Shown here in pieces: positions 12,955 through 46,678 of a stretch of 64,000 nucleotides of DNA. Location of the stretch: the NCBI RefSeq assembly GCF_001577835.2, contig NC_029520.1, positions 45,852,093 to 45,916,092 of the forward strand, read 5' to 3'. The stretch is from Coturnix japonica. Its lineage: Eukaryota; Chordata; Aves; Galliformes; Phasianidae. Both the position numbers and the translations under genes were made by a program. Below the pieces are notes generated by a model, which was not told where the DNA came from, did no database searches, and saw nothing but the letters and a program-made list of their open reading frames with translations. How positions within the stretch are numbered: position 1 is the stretch's first letter; the number at the start of each line of letters is the position of its first letter.

Positions 12955-12975
12955 CTGAGCTGAGCTGAGCTGAGA
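12955..12975 (+). repeat. GAGCT pentamer repeat, about four copies
   Basis: CTGAGCTGAGCTGAGCTGAG, a small pentanucleotide repeat in the first part of KLC1 intron 1. Confidence 0.75.
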
Positions 12976-13161
12976 GAAGCCCGTTGTGATGGCCAGGGCA
13001 GCAGCACCCAGATGGACACACACTGCTGGGAGCCTGCTCCATCCATCAGGTGCTTCTGCGCTTTGTTTTTTTTATCCCCCATTAAAGATTTCCTTTGTTA
13101 TATCCTCCGTCCTCATTGTAACAGCAGCATTCGAGTACAGAATCAGAAAGCAAAAGGAGCT

Positions 13162-13177
13162 GGGGGGGGGGGGGGGG
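13162..13177 (+). repeat. G16 homopolymer
   Basis: Sixteen G followed by AGG and a short A run. It lies in KLC1 intron 1, is probably length-polymorphic and is prone to sequencing error. Confidence 0.9.
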
Positions 13178-16100
13178 AGGAAAAAAAGTGAAAGTTTGTT
13201 CTTATGCTCCACTTTAAACAGCAGAACGATGTCATTGGTAATAGAAGTTATTTTTTAGAGTCTTACATAAAAACGCCTGGGACGATGATACTTAAAATGT
13301 TCTTTTCGTGTTGCAAATGGCAGAAGGTTTGGTAACAATTAGTCTGGGAAGTAATTGTCTGTTTCACTTCCCCTTTTGTGTTTGTACTTCTCTGAAATAG
13401 GAAACATGCCCAAAGGGTGTGCATTGGAAAGCTGGAAAGGAACCTTCGAGATTTACACAGCATTTCAATATACAAAAATCAAATGAAATCAAATATCAGA
13501 TCAAATCCAAACCTTCTTGAATTTGGGATTGATTTCAAACCGCTCTGGGAAATGACATGATTTTAATTGATTCTGAATTCCAAAGCTTCAGCGAAACGTG
13601 ATAGAGGATATTATAACCCCGGGATTATAGAGACAATTGAAAGAAACACATTCAGCGTTTAGTGGAAGCAGAGAGGAAACTGATCTCTGTGCTGGTTCGG
13701 AGCAGGCCTCATGTTTTGAAAGGTGTTGCTGTGATTTAATTTTCTTTGTGGTTTAAGACAATATTTTTGTGACATATCCATGGATGTAGAAAACTCCAGT
13801 TCCAATTAGGTAAGAACTTAATGCCGAACCAGGTGGCAAAGTGCAGGGAACTGAAATGGTGAGTTCCCGAAGTCACACAACAATGCGGTATCACTTCTGC
13901 ATCGTGTTGCAGTGAAGTTTGGCAGCATTTCTGTTCCTGATGGGTGGTGATGGAAGTGGGCACCTCCATTAATCTCACATTCTGACAGCAGTGTAAGTCT
14001 GGGCTCCGTTCATTTTCGAATCAAAGAAAACACGCTATTGTAAGTAATTTTAAAAGAAAATAAAGTTGTCCCCTGAATGTATATTATAAAGTTGCTTTGT
14101 TTGCTGCTCACTGCATTATTGGGATGTACCAACGATGCCTTATGAATGGAAACTAATCTTAAAAAGCCTTTGCTCAACAAAAGAATAGTGCACAGAATAG
14201 TGAATGAAATTTGTGGCAGTCTACTAAATGTTTTGACATACAATAATCAAAATGCTGTTCGAGGGAGGCGTAAGGGGTATAAAAGCAATTGCTGCTTGCT
14301 CTGTTGATGAAGAACGTACCATAACGAAGTCAGAAAGCCCTCACTTGTGTGCTACCCATAGGCTGTGTACATTTAAACACAGGGAGAGATCAGCGTATCT
14401 ACGTGTGCATAAAGACATACCTACCTATGTCCCTTAATTAGGAGCCTGGGGAAATGCTGAACCCTCATGCTCTGTGCTGAGTCCACATAATGCAGCTTCT
14501 GTTTCTCTTGAGACATGTGGGCTGTGCAGATACTCTTTCATTTCTTACTCTGCTCGGTATCTCTGGAAGACGTGTAAGTAGATTTATGCTGGTATTAGCA
14601 GCTTCTTTCCAGATGCTTAGCTCATAATTATTTTAAGACTCAATGAAGTGTACAAATAACTTTTAAAGTACTGTTATTCTGTGATTCTGTTTTCATAAAG
14701 GGAGTGAAAAAATGAGTATGGGTACATTCATGACGATTCAATATGTATTTTTGCATTTAATGTTGAACCGTGTGGTAGCAAACAAAGATGAAGGTGAGAG
14801 TTTATTTAAAGGAACCTTTTGCTGTCCGTGTGCCTCAGGGTACAGTTCAGCATGACACATCTGCCATAAAGCTGGGATCTGACCAATTCCATCATCATTG
14901 CAATAGAAGTGGCTACATAGAAGCGTTTATTGTAGCATAATCTGCATAATATTTTATACTTTCAAAGTATTTTTTCATCTATGAAAACACAGTATTTACC
15001 TTGACCAAAGTTTAGGGAAAAAACACATATTTCTTTTAGATGTTAACTGTTGTTTTCCTTAAGACAAAATCATTGGGCATGCAGTGTATGATGTATATAC
15101 TTCCTGGTAGCCAAGTACTAGTGGAAGGCAAACGGCTTATTTTAAAAGAAGTATTTTGGCCTCAAAATAGAGGCAGTTATATCCTGAGTCATGCTCAGCT
15201 TGAGGTAGTGAGGCTCTCCCGGTCGTTTCTTTAGTGGAACGTTTTCTGTCTAATAGCAGGTTGTAGAAATAAATGTGGTTCCTTTGAAAGAATACTTACC
15301 CAGTCACCACAGTCAATAAACACCAGACCAGGAAGCTTGAACTCATGCTGAGATGCATTTGTTGCTTTGACTTAAGGGATTTGAGCCGGGCACTTTGTAA
15401 GAGGGCAAGAGCCAGAATTACAGGTCCTTTCAGTGATGTAGGAATCATTTCCACAGGGTTGTGTTTGAGGTGCTTTGACAGATAACGCTGGGCTTGTTTT
15501 GGAAAATGTTTTTTGTAGCAGACAGTTAATATAATGCGTAATGACAGGCCGTGGCAGATAGGCAGGCATGAGCACCTAAATATATTTGGGTGCATGAACA
15601 AAGAACTGGTGTTCAAAGGACAAACACTGAAGCACAGTTGATGCTTATTTTCTTCATACAATATAAAATTAGCATATCTAATCTCTGACACTGGATAGTT
15701 TCTTCAGATTGAGTCAGCTAAGAAGGCAGATGCAAGTAATAGTATCTGTCTGTTGATTTAATCATGGTTTGATTCTCTGAATCCAGCTTATCTCCCTTGG
15801 GTTCTGCTGTTCAGCTCTTTTCAGTGCCCTCAGAAGCAATCTTTACCCTGAAAGCTGCTTTGACCTGCAGGTGGAATTAAATCAAATTTATTTTTTTCAG
15901 ATAATTATTATTGCTCTTTTTTTCCTTCCTGGTTTCTTTTCTCTCTCTAAATTAGGAGTCATGTCATCTTCTATTCTGCGTATGCTTTCCCCATGTTTTC
16001 TACTTAAACACAGATTTTTTTTTGCATGGTTTCTCAGTATCGTGTCTTAATCACAGTAAAAAGAACCAAACTAATAGATCTTAGTCAAATTACCTTAAAA

Positions 16101-19100
16101 CTGAGCGTTTTCCTATTTTGATTCTTAATAAATATCTGCTATAAAACCCATTAATCATTTTAAGTTGGTGTTTCAGTGCTTCCATCAGAGCCATAGCTGA
16201 CTTTATTATATTCCAAAGTGAATGGAGTAAAGGATGTAACCAGTCTGGTCAGTTATACAGCTTCCTTATAGCTGGGTAGGGTGGGGTGGTGGCTCACTAC
16301 AACCTAATCACTCTGTGAGCATAACCCTGTATTTATTTGCACGCACCCCAGAAAACCATTAGAAAAGTTAACGATGCACTAATTAACATTGAGAAGGTTG
16401 AGAAGTGTCAGATGTTTTTTTCTTTCTGACATATATTATTTTCTGACAGTTAATATCTGCTTTGCTTACAATATATTTTGTGTATATCCCAGGAATCAAA
16501 GTTGTATCTAAAAATCAGTCCGTTTAAATGACAATACTTACCACGTCAGAATGATCAGATAACAGGCTGTATATCAGGATATCGTAGTTCTGGGTATTTT
16601 GTATACATAGGCTCTATTTTGTACACATATACTGATTAACTCTTCTTTGCATCCTGTGCTGCCATCCCTCTTAGCAGTACATTACTGCTAATGTTCATGG
16701 AGTTCTAATACTGTGCTTTACCTACAAGTAGGTAAATACTAACAAAATATGAAGGGCACTTGCAGCCTGATGGGAGAAGGAGGTGTGTTTTATGTTGGGG
16801 GGGAGGAGGGGAGGGTCCCCTTTTCTTCTTTCCTGCATAGCATATTGTGTTTAAGATGGAGTGTTTCTGTGGATGTTCTTTATCAGTGTCTCGCTGTATC
16901 ATGTTGGAAAGCCACAGCTGTATCCTCTGGCTTGTGCAGCTTCCTTCAGAGAGGCAGCTGTTACTCCTTTGTCACTCAACTCTGTTGGCTTTAACATGTC
17001 ATTTGTTCACGTTGTTAAATCAGATGCGTCCCCCAAGTGTTTTGAGAGAGAAGCAGCATTATTTGCTCACGGCGCAGTGTGTAGGTGGATTAGTGCAGGT
17101 GGTGGGATGGTAAGGAGAGGTTGCGGCAGGAGATGGGGAGGCAGCAGCCTCATAAACTTGTTCTGATGACAGAAACGTAGTACATAAGCATCTAAGGATA
17201 TAGCTGAGAGTTTTTTGAGTCTCAGGGCTGGTTTATGTAGAACCACGCTCCTGCTGTTTGTTCTATATCCTCATTCTGTTAACATGGGTCTCTGTATGGC
17301 GGCACAGGGAAATAGATCCATTTTGGCTTGGTTTGTGCCCTGAACCTGTTATTTTTGTCTCCTCACCTTTGTCTGAAAGATAACGCAGTGAAAGGAGCAG
17401 GTCTTTTATATGTTTGTGGATGGGCATGCTGGTGTACTAGGATGTGAATGAGATGTCTGGCTGCATGTGGAGCACTGCCAGCTTTTTGTCTCCAGCCATA
17501 GCCTTGGTGAGTGAATGCTCATGGTCTAGGCCAGATACCTGACAGCCATTTCTCTCTCTGAAGTCTCTCTCGTATAAGCCAATAATGGATGGGGGATCTA
17601 AGAATGCACTGCTGTTCATGATTTCTGTGAATGTACTGCTGTACTGAAATATGGAGCGGTGCAGGAGCTGTGATGGTGTTTGTCAGGATGCCAGTGTGGG
17701 ACAGTGACCCAGAGAAATCATTAGAATGACTCAGGAAGAAGGGTTAATTTTGAGGTATGCCTTGGGAACTCAAACATAGTTACTGTGTCAATGTAAGGCA
17801 GAATCCGCATTTAACAGTGAGGGTGTGATGCAGCTGCTCGGTTGTATTCTGCAGGTAAAGACACACAGCATATTTGTACAAGCAGCAGTCAGGGAGGTTT
17901 GAATTACACTGCCTGCTTGTCATTTGTGCAGCCATTGAATCTGTTCCTTAAACCCACCCAGTTGCTGTGCTAACAGATGGCCTGGAAATATGCTGGATGA
18001 GTTTGTTTCTTTTTATTTCGTTTCCTTGTCATTCCTGTCTCTGTTAGTGTGGCTGCACTTGGAGCAATGCTAGAAAATGTGGTAGTTTGTTTTTAGTGGC
18101 GCAGTTGTTTTAGGAAGTGACTGTTCTGCCATCCTTAGTACAGGGATTAAATCAGTTTTATCCAAACACAATGGTTTGGAATACAAGGTGAAAGTCCTGC
18201 AGGGGCACTAAGTGCTCTAGTAATCAACAAGGTGAAACATGAATGTGAGAGATGACTGGAAATGGAACTCAAACTGTGGTACTACACTAAGATGAGAGAG
18301 CACAGGATGAAAAGGTGAGTTTGTCAAACTCAGGGCTGGGCCCTGTTACACCGTTCTGTTCCTCCTGGCCCTGGAGACCTTAGGGCTGTCTGAGTAAGCA
18401 AAGGGCATGATTAACCACTTCAGAGCAGAGTCAGCTCTCTTATACAAGGTGTCAGATGCACCCAGAGTGATACAAGGTTGCTATTCTAAAGGGTTGCATC
18501 ATTTGCTGTGCTTCCTATTAGATGGGGTTTGTATGGTGTGAAGTGCTGGCTGGTACCTGTTGACTGCTCTTGTAAAGGTCCATTTTGATGGAATGTTTAA
18601 TGATGCACAGTTAGTTTATCCTTAATATCTATGCTCCCACACAGAAACTGATGTAGACAGTTGGAGTGCTGAGGGTAAAAAGATGTGGGATTTGATAGTG
18701 ATGGATTTGGAGCTCAAACCATCTTGTCAGTATTTCTTTCTTTACGAATAGTCACAATTTCCTTTCAATCCACTTGAAGTTGGTATTTTATAAAGCACGT
18801 CTTTGTAACAACAAATCCTTGAACTTCAATATATGTTCTTGAATAATTTTTTTTTCTCTTGATGTATCTTTCATTCTTGTCACAAGTAATTTTAATAACC
18901 ATGTGTAAATATGATGACTTCTTAAATCGCTCAACTAGTGATGCAGTTAAAAATGCTTATTCTGCCTTTATGTAACTACTCTTTTTGTTAAGATGTGCAT
19001 TAATCTCTTGTCACAGTGAGGTGGGCTTTGTGGTCGTAAGAATGAAGTAAATCCTATGGTATGTTGTGACACTGCTGTAGTGAACATGCAAAATGCTCTG

Positions 19101-22100
19101 CTTACTCGATGTCTATTTGTGGCTGCATGAAGGTGCTTATTAGTGCTCAGAGAAGCAAAGTGCAGCTTTGGAGGAGAGCGACAGATGCTGTTTGGTGTTG
19201 ACAAAGCAGTAATGCAATAGCAAAGCAACTGCCTTGCTCCAGGAGGAGGGGACTGAGACTGGCTATCTCTCTCTCTTCAGAGCCTGTACGGGTGTAACAA
19301 AAATTAACCAGCGGGTTGTCACACACCTGACAGATTTTGTGCTTGCTTCAGTTTTGACAAAGAGCAACCTCTGATGTAACAACAAATGGATAAAAGGTTT
19401 TATTTTCACCTATCTTCATTAGGAATCCAAGATGCTAGGGATTGGGAATGCATAGAGACTAAGCTTTTCATGCTTGTGATGCTTGTGGACTTGGATGTAT
19501 GATCCAAGCAGATGCCACTTCTTGGAGGGATCCAAGAGCACAGGAGGTGCAAGATGGGATTTGGCCAAACTCTTCAGAGTTATGGAATTCCAGGTGTGGC
19601 TGAATCTAAAAGAGACTTTGGAAGTGGTTACATTGGCAGGTCATCAGTCTTAGAGGTATCCAGCTTTAACTATATCACAGTATTGAAATGATAGCTTGAT
19701 GTGTTAACTTGGTGGAGTACTATCAAAGGATTAACACCATAACGACCTTTAAGAGGAATTGATGATCTGTTTATTTATGGGACGCTTTTATGCCACTCCG
19801 GATACTTCTATGCTGTGTAATGGTTTTACTGAATTAAGTATTTCAGTGGAAAGTCATAATTGCAATGAATGTAGTTTACTTGCTGCAGTAAGGCTGAAAT
19901 TACTCTGAAGGGGTTTTTTGTCAATTATCCTTGAGAAACAAGGATATTTACTTTAAAGTAGTGTTTTATTACTGATAAAAATGCAGATATGATTGCTAAT
20001 GAGACAGATGCATGTGCTTCACTAGTGTTGCTGTAATACAGTGTTGTGATACAGAAATCTAAGTAAATGAACTCTATGCTAGGAATCCTCATAGCTTTGT
20101 CAGAGAGCCATCAGCATCAGCTGTGCTGTAGGCTTACTTGGAGTTATGTTTTAATGCTTTTCACTTAAACATTGTTTAGGTTTAATGACAGCCAATGGGG
20201 TTTCCAGGAGTTTGCACCCTGTGGGTTTATCCACATAAGCACTAAACCTTTGCACGGTGTGTTTGCTTACCAAGAAAGATGTGTTGCAGTGTTATGTCGT
20301 AGGCCAAACTGCAAACTTTATTCTGGGCTTTTCTTATAGTGTTTGCCCTTGACATTGAAGGATTACACTTGTCCTTTTTATAGTATTCACCTTGCATACC
20401 TTTGTTTTAAACAAGTGGCAGGGCAGGCTTCTGCAATCAGGGTCAGCTGGAAGCTGGCAGAAGGAGCACAATGCTGTGTTTATGTTGTTGCTTTAGTTCA
20501 GATGCTTGCTAGCAGGAAGTTAATAGGAACAAAAAAGAGCCCAAGGTGTGAATTGTTTTTATTTTTAAACACATCCTTTTCTAAAGGACTTCTCTCAGCA
20601 TAAAGTTGGTTGCTAGTCAAGTGCAGCTCCATCTGCCAATCTGCTTCTGGTCTGTTGTTTGTGGCCTCCACTATGTGCTGCTAATTGTTCTCACTGAGCT
20701 ATTTTTAAGGTAGCTCGTGTATACGTGTGCTGAATAGCAAAGACATTTTTGAGATCATATATTTGGAAATCTGAGGCAGTACAGAAGAGCAGCAGCATTC
20801 TGATTATAGAAGTGGGTCAGCAACTGTACCTTCAGCCTGACCTCCAGCTGTACGCTGTTTCCAGATGCAGCTCAAGATTTTCTATTCTCTGGAGGTTCAT
20901 ATGGATTCAAATGCAGTATGAAGAAGAGTCTCGTGTAGCACTGGTATTCAACTGCAGCCCTGTATATGTGAAATCTGGGGGGAAAAGCTATGCTGGTTTT
21001 TCTGTGGCACCAGAGATGGCAAGTATTGATATAAAAGGCCTGAATGTAAAGGACCGTTTTAGTTAAAATGAGGGCAAGCCAAAGGAAGAAAAAATGTTGT
21101 ACATTTGTTTAGTTATAGGACTTGTGCTAGTAGAAATAGCTTAACATAGAAAGTAACATCTTAGATTGAAAGACTAATTCTTGCTTACCTATTTTTTGTA
21201 GACTTGCATGTGTCTGACTGTAAACAATAACAGCAGTGCATTTGAACTGGGGTGTTTTTCAGCACACCCTGGCAGGCTGTTTTGCATCGCTTTCATTTGT
21301 TGGTGATTTTTCTTTCTGTGCTGGGAAAGCTTGTGATCTTTGTTTGAGAAGCAGTGCTCTCTGTTACTAAGCTGAGCAGGGAAGGCAGATAAAGCAGTGC
21401 TTTCTGTGATGTAATGAGATGTATGCCTGGTTTGAGCAGGGAATTAATGACTTGTAGATTGCAACTAATGCAGAAGGAAACATGTGCATACCAGATTTAA
21501 GATACTGAGCCTTGTCATTTAATTAAGGAGAAACTGGGAGTGAAATTAGGGTTAAAAGCCCTTGAACAGATTCATTATTATTCAAAACCATGGGCTGGTA
21601 GGTAGTATTGGAGAGAGAAGAAGGTCAAACTGACGCGTAGTAGTTCTGAGTGGAGTCTGCAGTGCACGTAAATGGTAGGAGCAGTGGGGCCGGCCTGCAT
21701 TTCTGTTCAGGAAATGATGATTTTCTTGTATGCTGACACATCGTCCTGCTGTGCTCAGCAGTCCTGGCTGCTTTCTGTGGATGTAAAGGAAGGAGGATTG
21801 GAATAATTTATTTGTAACAGCACTTCTTCACAGATAATTTTGTTATACAAATTGTCTTTTAAAGCAGTAACATCAGACACAAAATGTGACTACAGATTAT
21901 CTTCCAAGCTTGGTAAGTTTCATATGAAAGGAGGACTTTATTTATGTATTCATTCTTTTAGTACCAGTGAATGGCTGTTAATTTATCTGTGCTTATTTCA
22001 TTTTGATGCTGTGGTTTATATGTACAAATTCATGTTTTAAACCTCCATATGCACCTCATACGCATGTGCAAACACCTCCTTTCCATCTGTGACATTACAG

Positions 22101-23661
22101 CATGACTCCAAAACACTGCAGCTTGCAGAAGGAATTGCTGTTCGTGTTCACATGAGGCAGAAGCAGATGATTACAAGCTCATTTTGGAGAACGTAAGAAG
22201 TGTTGTAGAGAAGCTCTAGATAATTATAAATGAGATTTCTCAAACTCGTCTAACACAAAATGAAAGCCTGTTTTCTAGATGTCCTCTGCCTTTTTATTTC
22301 TTTACGATCAAAAGTTCTGTTCTTGTATTCAGGATGGGAATTGTTAATTGAAGGCGTGAAAGTATGCTAAGAGATAAGTAGGGCTGAACCATGTGCTGCA
22401 GTTAGCGTTACCCATAACAGTACCTCATACAAGTGTGCTTTTTAGAAGTATGTGTTTACAGATTCTGCTTACATGATAATTCATTTATACATGATTTTTG
22501 AGAGTATGCATTTTTAAAAAGGATATTTATGCTGTTCAGGTGATATTTCTCTGGTTCTAAATGGGAAATATTTAATTGGTGTTCTGCTCATCAGGATTCA
22601 GTGAGTTGATTCCTTAGGCCATGCTAAATTGGGTGTTTTATACAGATACGTGTGCTCCAGATTGCATCTCTTTGTGAGTATGAAGTTCACATGGAGCTAA
22701 ATTGTAGTGAAACTGAATTGACTGCTTTCTAGACTATCTGTGTTTTCAGACAATAGCTGATAACAAAACAAATTACTGTATGGCTCTTTTGTGAGGAATG
22801 AGTATGATTCTGCAAATCACTTTGCAGAATGTCGTAACAGAGAAGGTGATTTGAGTGTATATAAAGAGAATGAGCAGCATTCTTTTTATGTAACACCTTA
22901 AAGTAAGCTCATCTTCCAGCTGTTGTCACGATGTGTGGATGCTTGTTCCTTTGTGAACTTCCCAGTATGCTTGAAGTTATTCCTTTCTTTCTACATTCTG
23001 TTTTCATTATAGGACATTTTTCTGGTGATGCTGAAATAGGATGAATTGATTTCCATCTTCTCTTTGTAGTTTGGTGCTGTTGTATTTGGTTGGTACTTCA
23101 TTAACAGGATGTGCAATGATAAAAATACAGGGCTTTCTATACCTGGCATTTGGTAGAGGCATTTATGAACATCCAGAAGTCTTATAGCCTTAATATAGTA
23201 TGTGAGCTACTGGTAAAACAGCACAGTGAAATGTTTCTCACAAAGTTTGTGCTATACAAACCATATTTCCAGCATTTAGCAGCTGTTGCAGCTTCATCGA
23301 GACAGTTGTTTAGATCCATAGACAATCGTCTGTATGTGATTCTATATGAATGTGTTGCAACAATGACTTAGGGGGCAGTTATTAACTTCAAAACACAGAT
23401 TGTCCTTTTCCAAGGACTAGAAAAGCTAAGACTTCATTTTTTTCCATAACTGACCTCTTTTTAGAGGGTTAGATACTGTTTTTTCAAGTGTTGTTCTGTG
23501 GATATTTGTAATAAATAAACAAATAGTGGCATCTATCAGATTATAATGTATTCTTTCATACACCAGCTCCTCTATTTGCTTCTGCACAAACCAGAATCCT
23601 TTAGAGAATTTCTTGTTTTATTTTTTCCCTTTGGTTAACTATTGTATTCTTCCTCTTCAGA

Positions 23662-44951
<21,290 letters not shown>

Positions 44952-44987
44952 GATGCTTGGAGAGAAGCTAGCTAATATTCCTTTGTG

Positions 44988-44993
44988 AATAAA
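44988..44993 (+). terminator. KLC1: KLC1 proximal poly(A) signal AATAAA
   Basis: First canonical hexamer, 36 nt after the stop. Use would give a very short 3'UTR. Confidence 0.45.
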
Positions 44994-45877
44994 GAAGCAC
45001 TGAGATCTTCAAAGCTTTGGTTCCTCATCATTATGTATAGGAACGCATAGTTCATAGGTGTTTTATCTTTCTGTTTTGCAAAGGACTGCTGTTATTACTT
45101 TTCTAAATAGGGATAATTTAAAACGTGGCATAAGTGGGTATTTTCTTCTAAGAGAAAACTGTATAGGTATATATTGCTCATTGCACTGCTCCCATTCATG
45201 TTACTTACGTTGATTTCTTTAGGAGGTCTGAGTAAGACAGCAGCCCAACAACTGTCAAAATGCAAACACATTTAAAGCATAGCAGAAGGCAGAGATGTTT
45301 GAAAATGAGGGCAAAGTGAAATGTGTGGTAGTAAATGTGTGCAGTGCTGGAGGAAAGGATAAGTCGTGTGCATTACTGTATCCATTCGAACTGAACGCAC
45401 TGTATTGGTGGGGCTGTCCATTGCTCCGCTGATTATGTTGATGTTAAAGATCTTAGCTAGCAAAACAGCACTTAGACATGGATTACTTAACCACTAGATC
45501 GAGCTAACACGTTTTATAGGAGATGACTGGGGTTACGTTACATATAGCACGAATAGGAATTCCTGTGACCATAACTTAGATACCTGTTGATAAAAGTCTT
45601 AGGGCACAATAATGGATGGAGATAGGACAGTTTGAGCTGACGAGGACAAAAGGAAAACGTTTTGCCCTTTGTCTCGTGTGGTGGAAGGATTCTGAAGTTC
45701 TGGACTGCATCAGTCCCAGGGCAGCTGCTGTTGCTCCTGGGGAAACGCCACGCCTCAGGTTGACTTTCTCGCTTGTCCACTGGAACTCGGCCCTATTCTC
45801 TGCATGCTCCAAGTGCTCCAGTGTTCCCCGTGCTGATCCCAAATGCCGCCTTTCTCCACAACAGCTGATGGCAGCAG

Positions 45878-46059
45878 GAGCTGCAGCTGCAGGCCGGGCT
45901 GCTGCGCTGGGAGCAGCTGCTGAGCAAAGGACCGCTCCAACATGAAGGGCCTCGGTGGAAGCGCAGGATGGCCACACCAACTCATTTGGCCACGCAGCCG
46001 TGTTACATCGACTTACATTTATGCTGTTTGTATAAAGGACTGCTGCTGCAACCCAGTAT
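45878..46059 (+). other. Exon-like open segment, possible alternative KLC1 3' exon
   Basis: After an acceptor-like GATGGCAGCAG and before a consensus GTAAGT at 46060, this 182-nt G+C-rich stretch is open in the phase left by KLC1 exon 15 (phase 0). It reads ELQLQAGLLRWEQLLSKGPL, then QHEGPRWKRRMATPTHLA, and so on. Reading past the donor meets TAA at 46061. It would replace the ERNNCL tail by 61 residues. I recognise no homologue. The opposite strand is open too (45576-46136), as expected for G+C-rich DNA, so coding is unproven. Confidence 0.3.
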
Positions 46060-46659
46060 GTAAGTTTTAAGTATTCCATAGACACCAGTGTTTTCTTTTC
46101 CGCAAAGCTTGTGATTTTGTTCATCTTTTGTAACAACTTTTATTTGTGTGAAGTTGGATGAAAAGGTGTTTAAAAAAAGAGTAAAACGTATTTGTGGTCG
46201 TAGTTGTGAGTTAGAAAACACAGAACAAACTTAGTGAAGGCTGGAATAGCCATCCAGGGTCAGCACTGACTGAGGGAGCCAGGAGGCAAGTTGTAGTGTT
46301 GAACGGTCTCTTAGAGTTAGTACTTCTTAGAAGTATCCATCTGCTTTGGCATCTGGTTCTGAGCTGTGTTGCAGTGACTGTCGCGTACCGCTGCGTATGG
46401 AATGCACTCGCCTATGTTTACCAGGGGGTACCGTGTCAGCATCTCTCTAAAGAAAGCTGCACGTGGTGCACCTGCTGCAAGGACACATTAGAGATGGTGA
46501 GATACGATGCTGCTAATATGTAGAAGTTTAGCACAGAGTAGTGCAATTCATTAATGAACCTGAGCAAGAACAAGTTGTTGCTCAGTGACGTTAACGATAT
46601 ATACTCATATAATGTAGACTCTTGAGTTTTAGTCTTTTATTAAAGAGCTTTTTATATTA

Positions 46660-46678
46660 AATATATATATATATATAT
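46660..46678 (+). repeat. AT microsatellite
   Basis: About nine AT units downstream of the KLC1 stop, within ATTAAATATAT...CTAATATATAC. Confidence 0.9.

Larger units (their letters stand above)
12302..23660 (+). other. KLC1: KLC1 intron 1 (11.4 kb), no other gene seen
   Basis: Bounded by the GTAAAG donor and the TTCCTCTTCAG acceptor at 23650-23660. It contains the downstream half of the CpG island, a G16 tract and a small GAGCT repeat. The open frames (up to 131 codons) lack recognisable domains and I read them as chance. Confidence 0.6.

Noticed and set aside
12955-12975. GAGCT repeats as an immunoglobulin-type switch region
   Set aside because: Only about four units with no immunoglobulin genes nearby. 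A simple repeat.
14671-14692. ATTCTGTGATTCTG as the tail of a CR1
   Set aside because: Only the octamer-like bases are present; none of the CR1 3'UTR precedes it on either strand, so it may be chance.
20749-21066. 105-codon frame in KLC1 intron 1
   Set aside because: No recognisable domain and no paired splice sites in a phase that fits KLC1.
45576-46136. 186-codon minus-strand frame as a gene
   Set aside because: Ala-rich, low-complexity middle, no recognised domain and no clear promoter or splice partner. It is probably the shadow of the G+C-rich patch, although that patch itself is reported as a finding.
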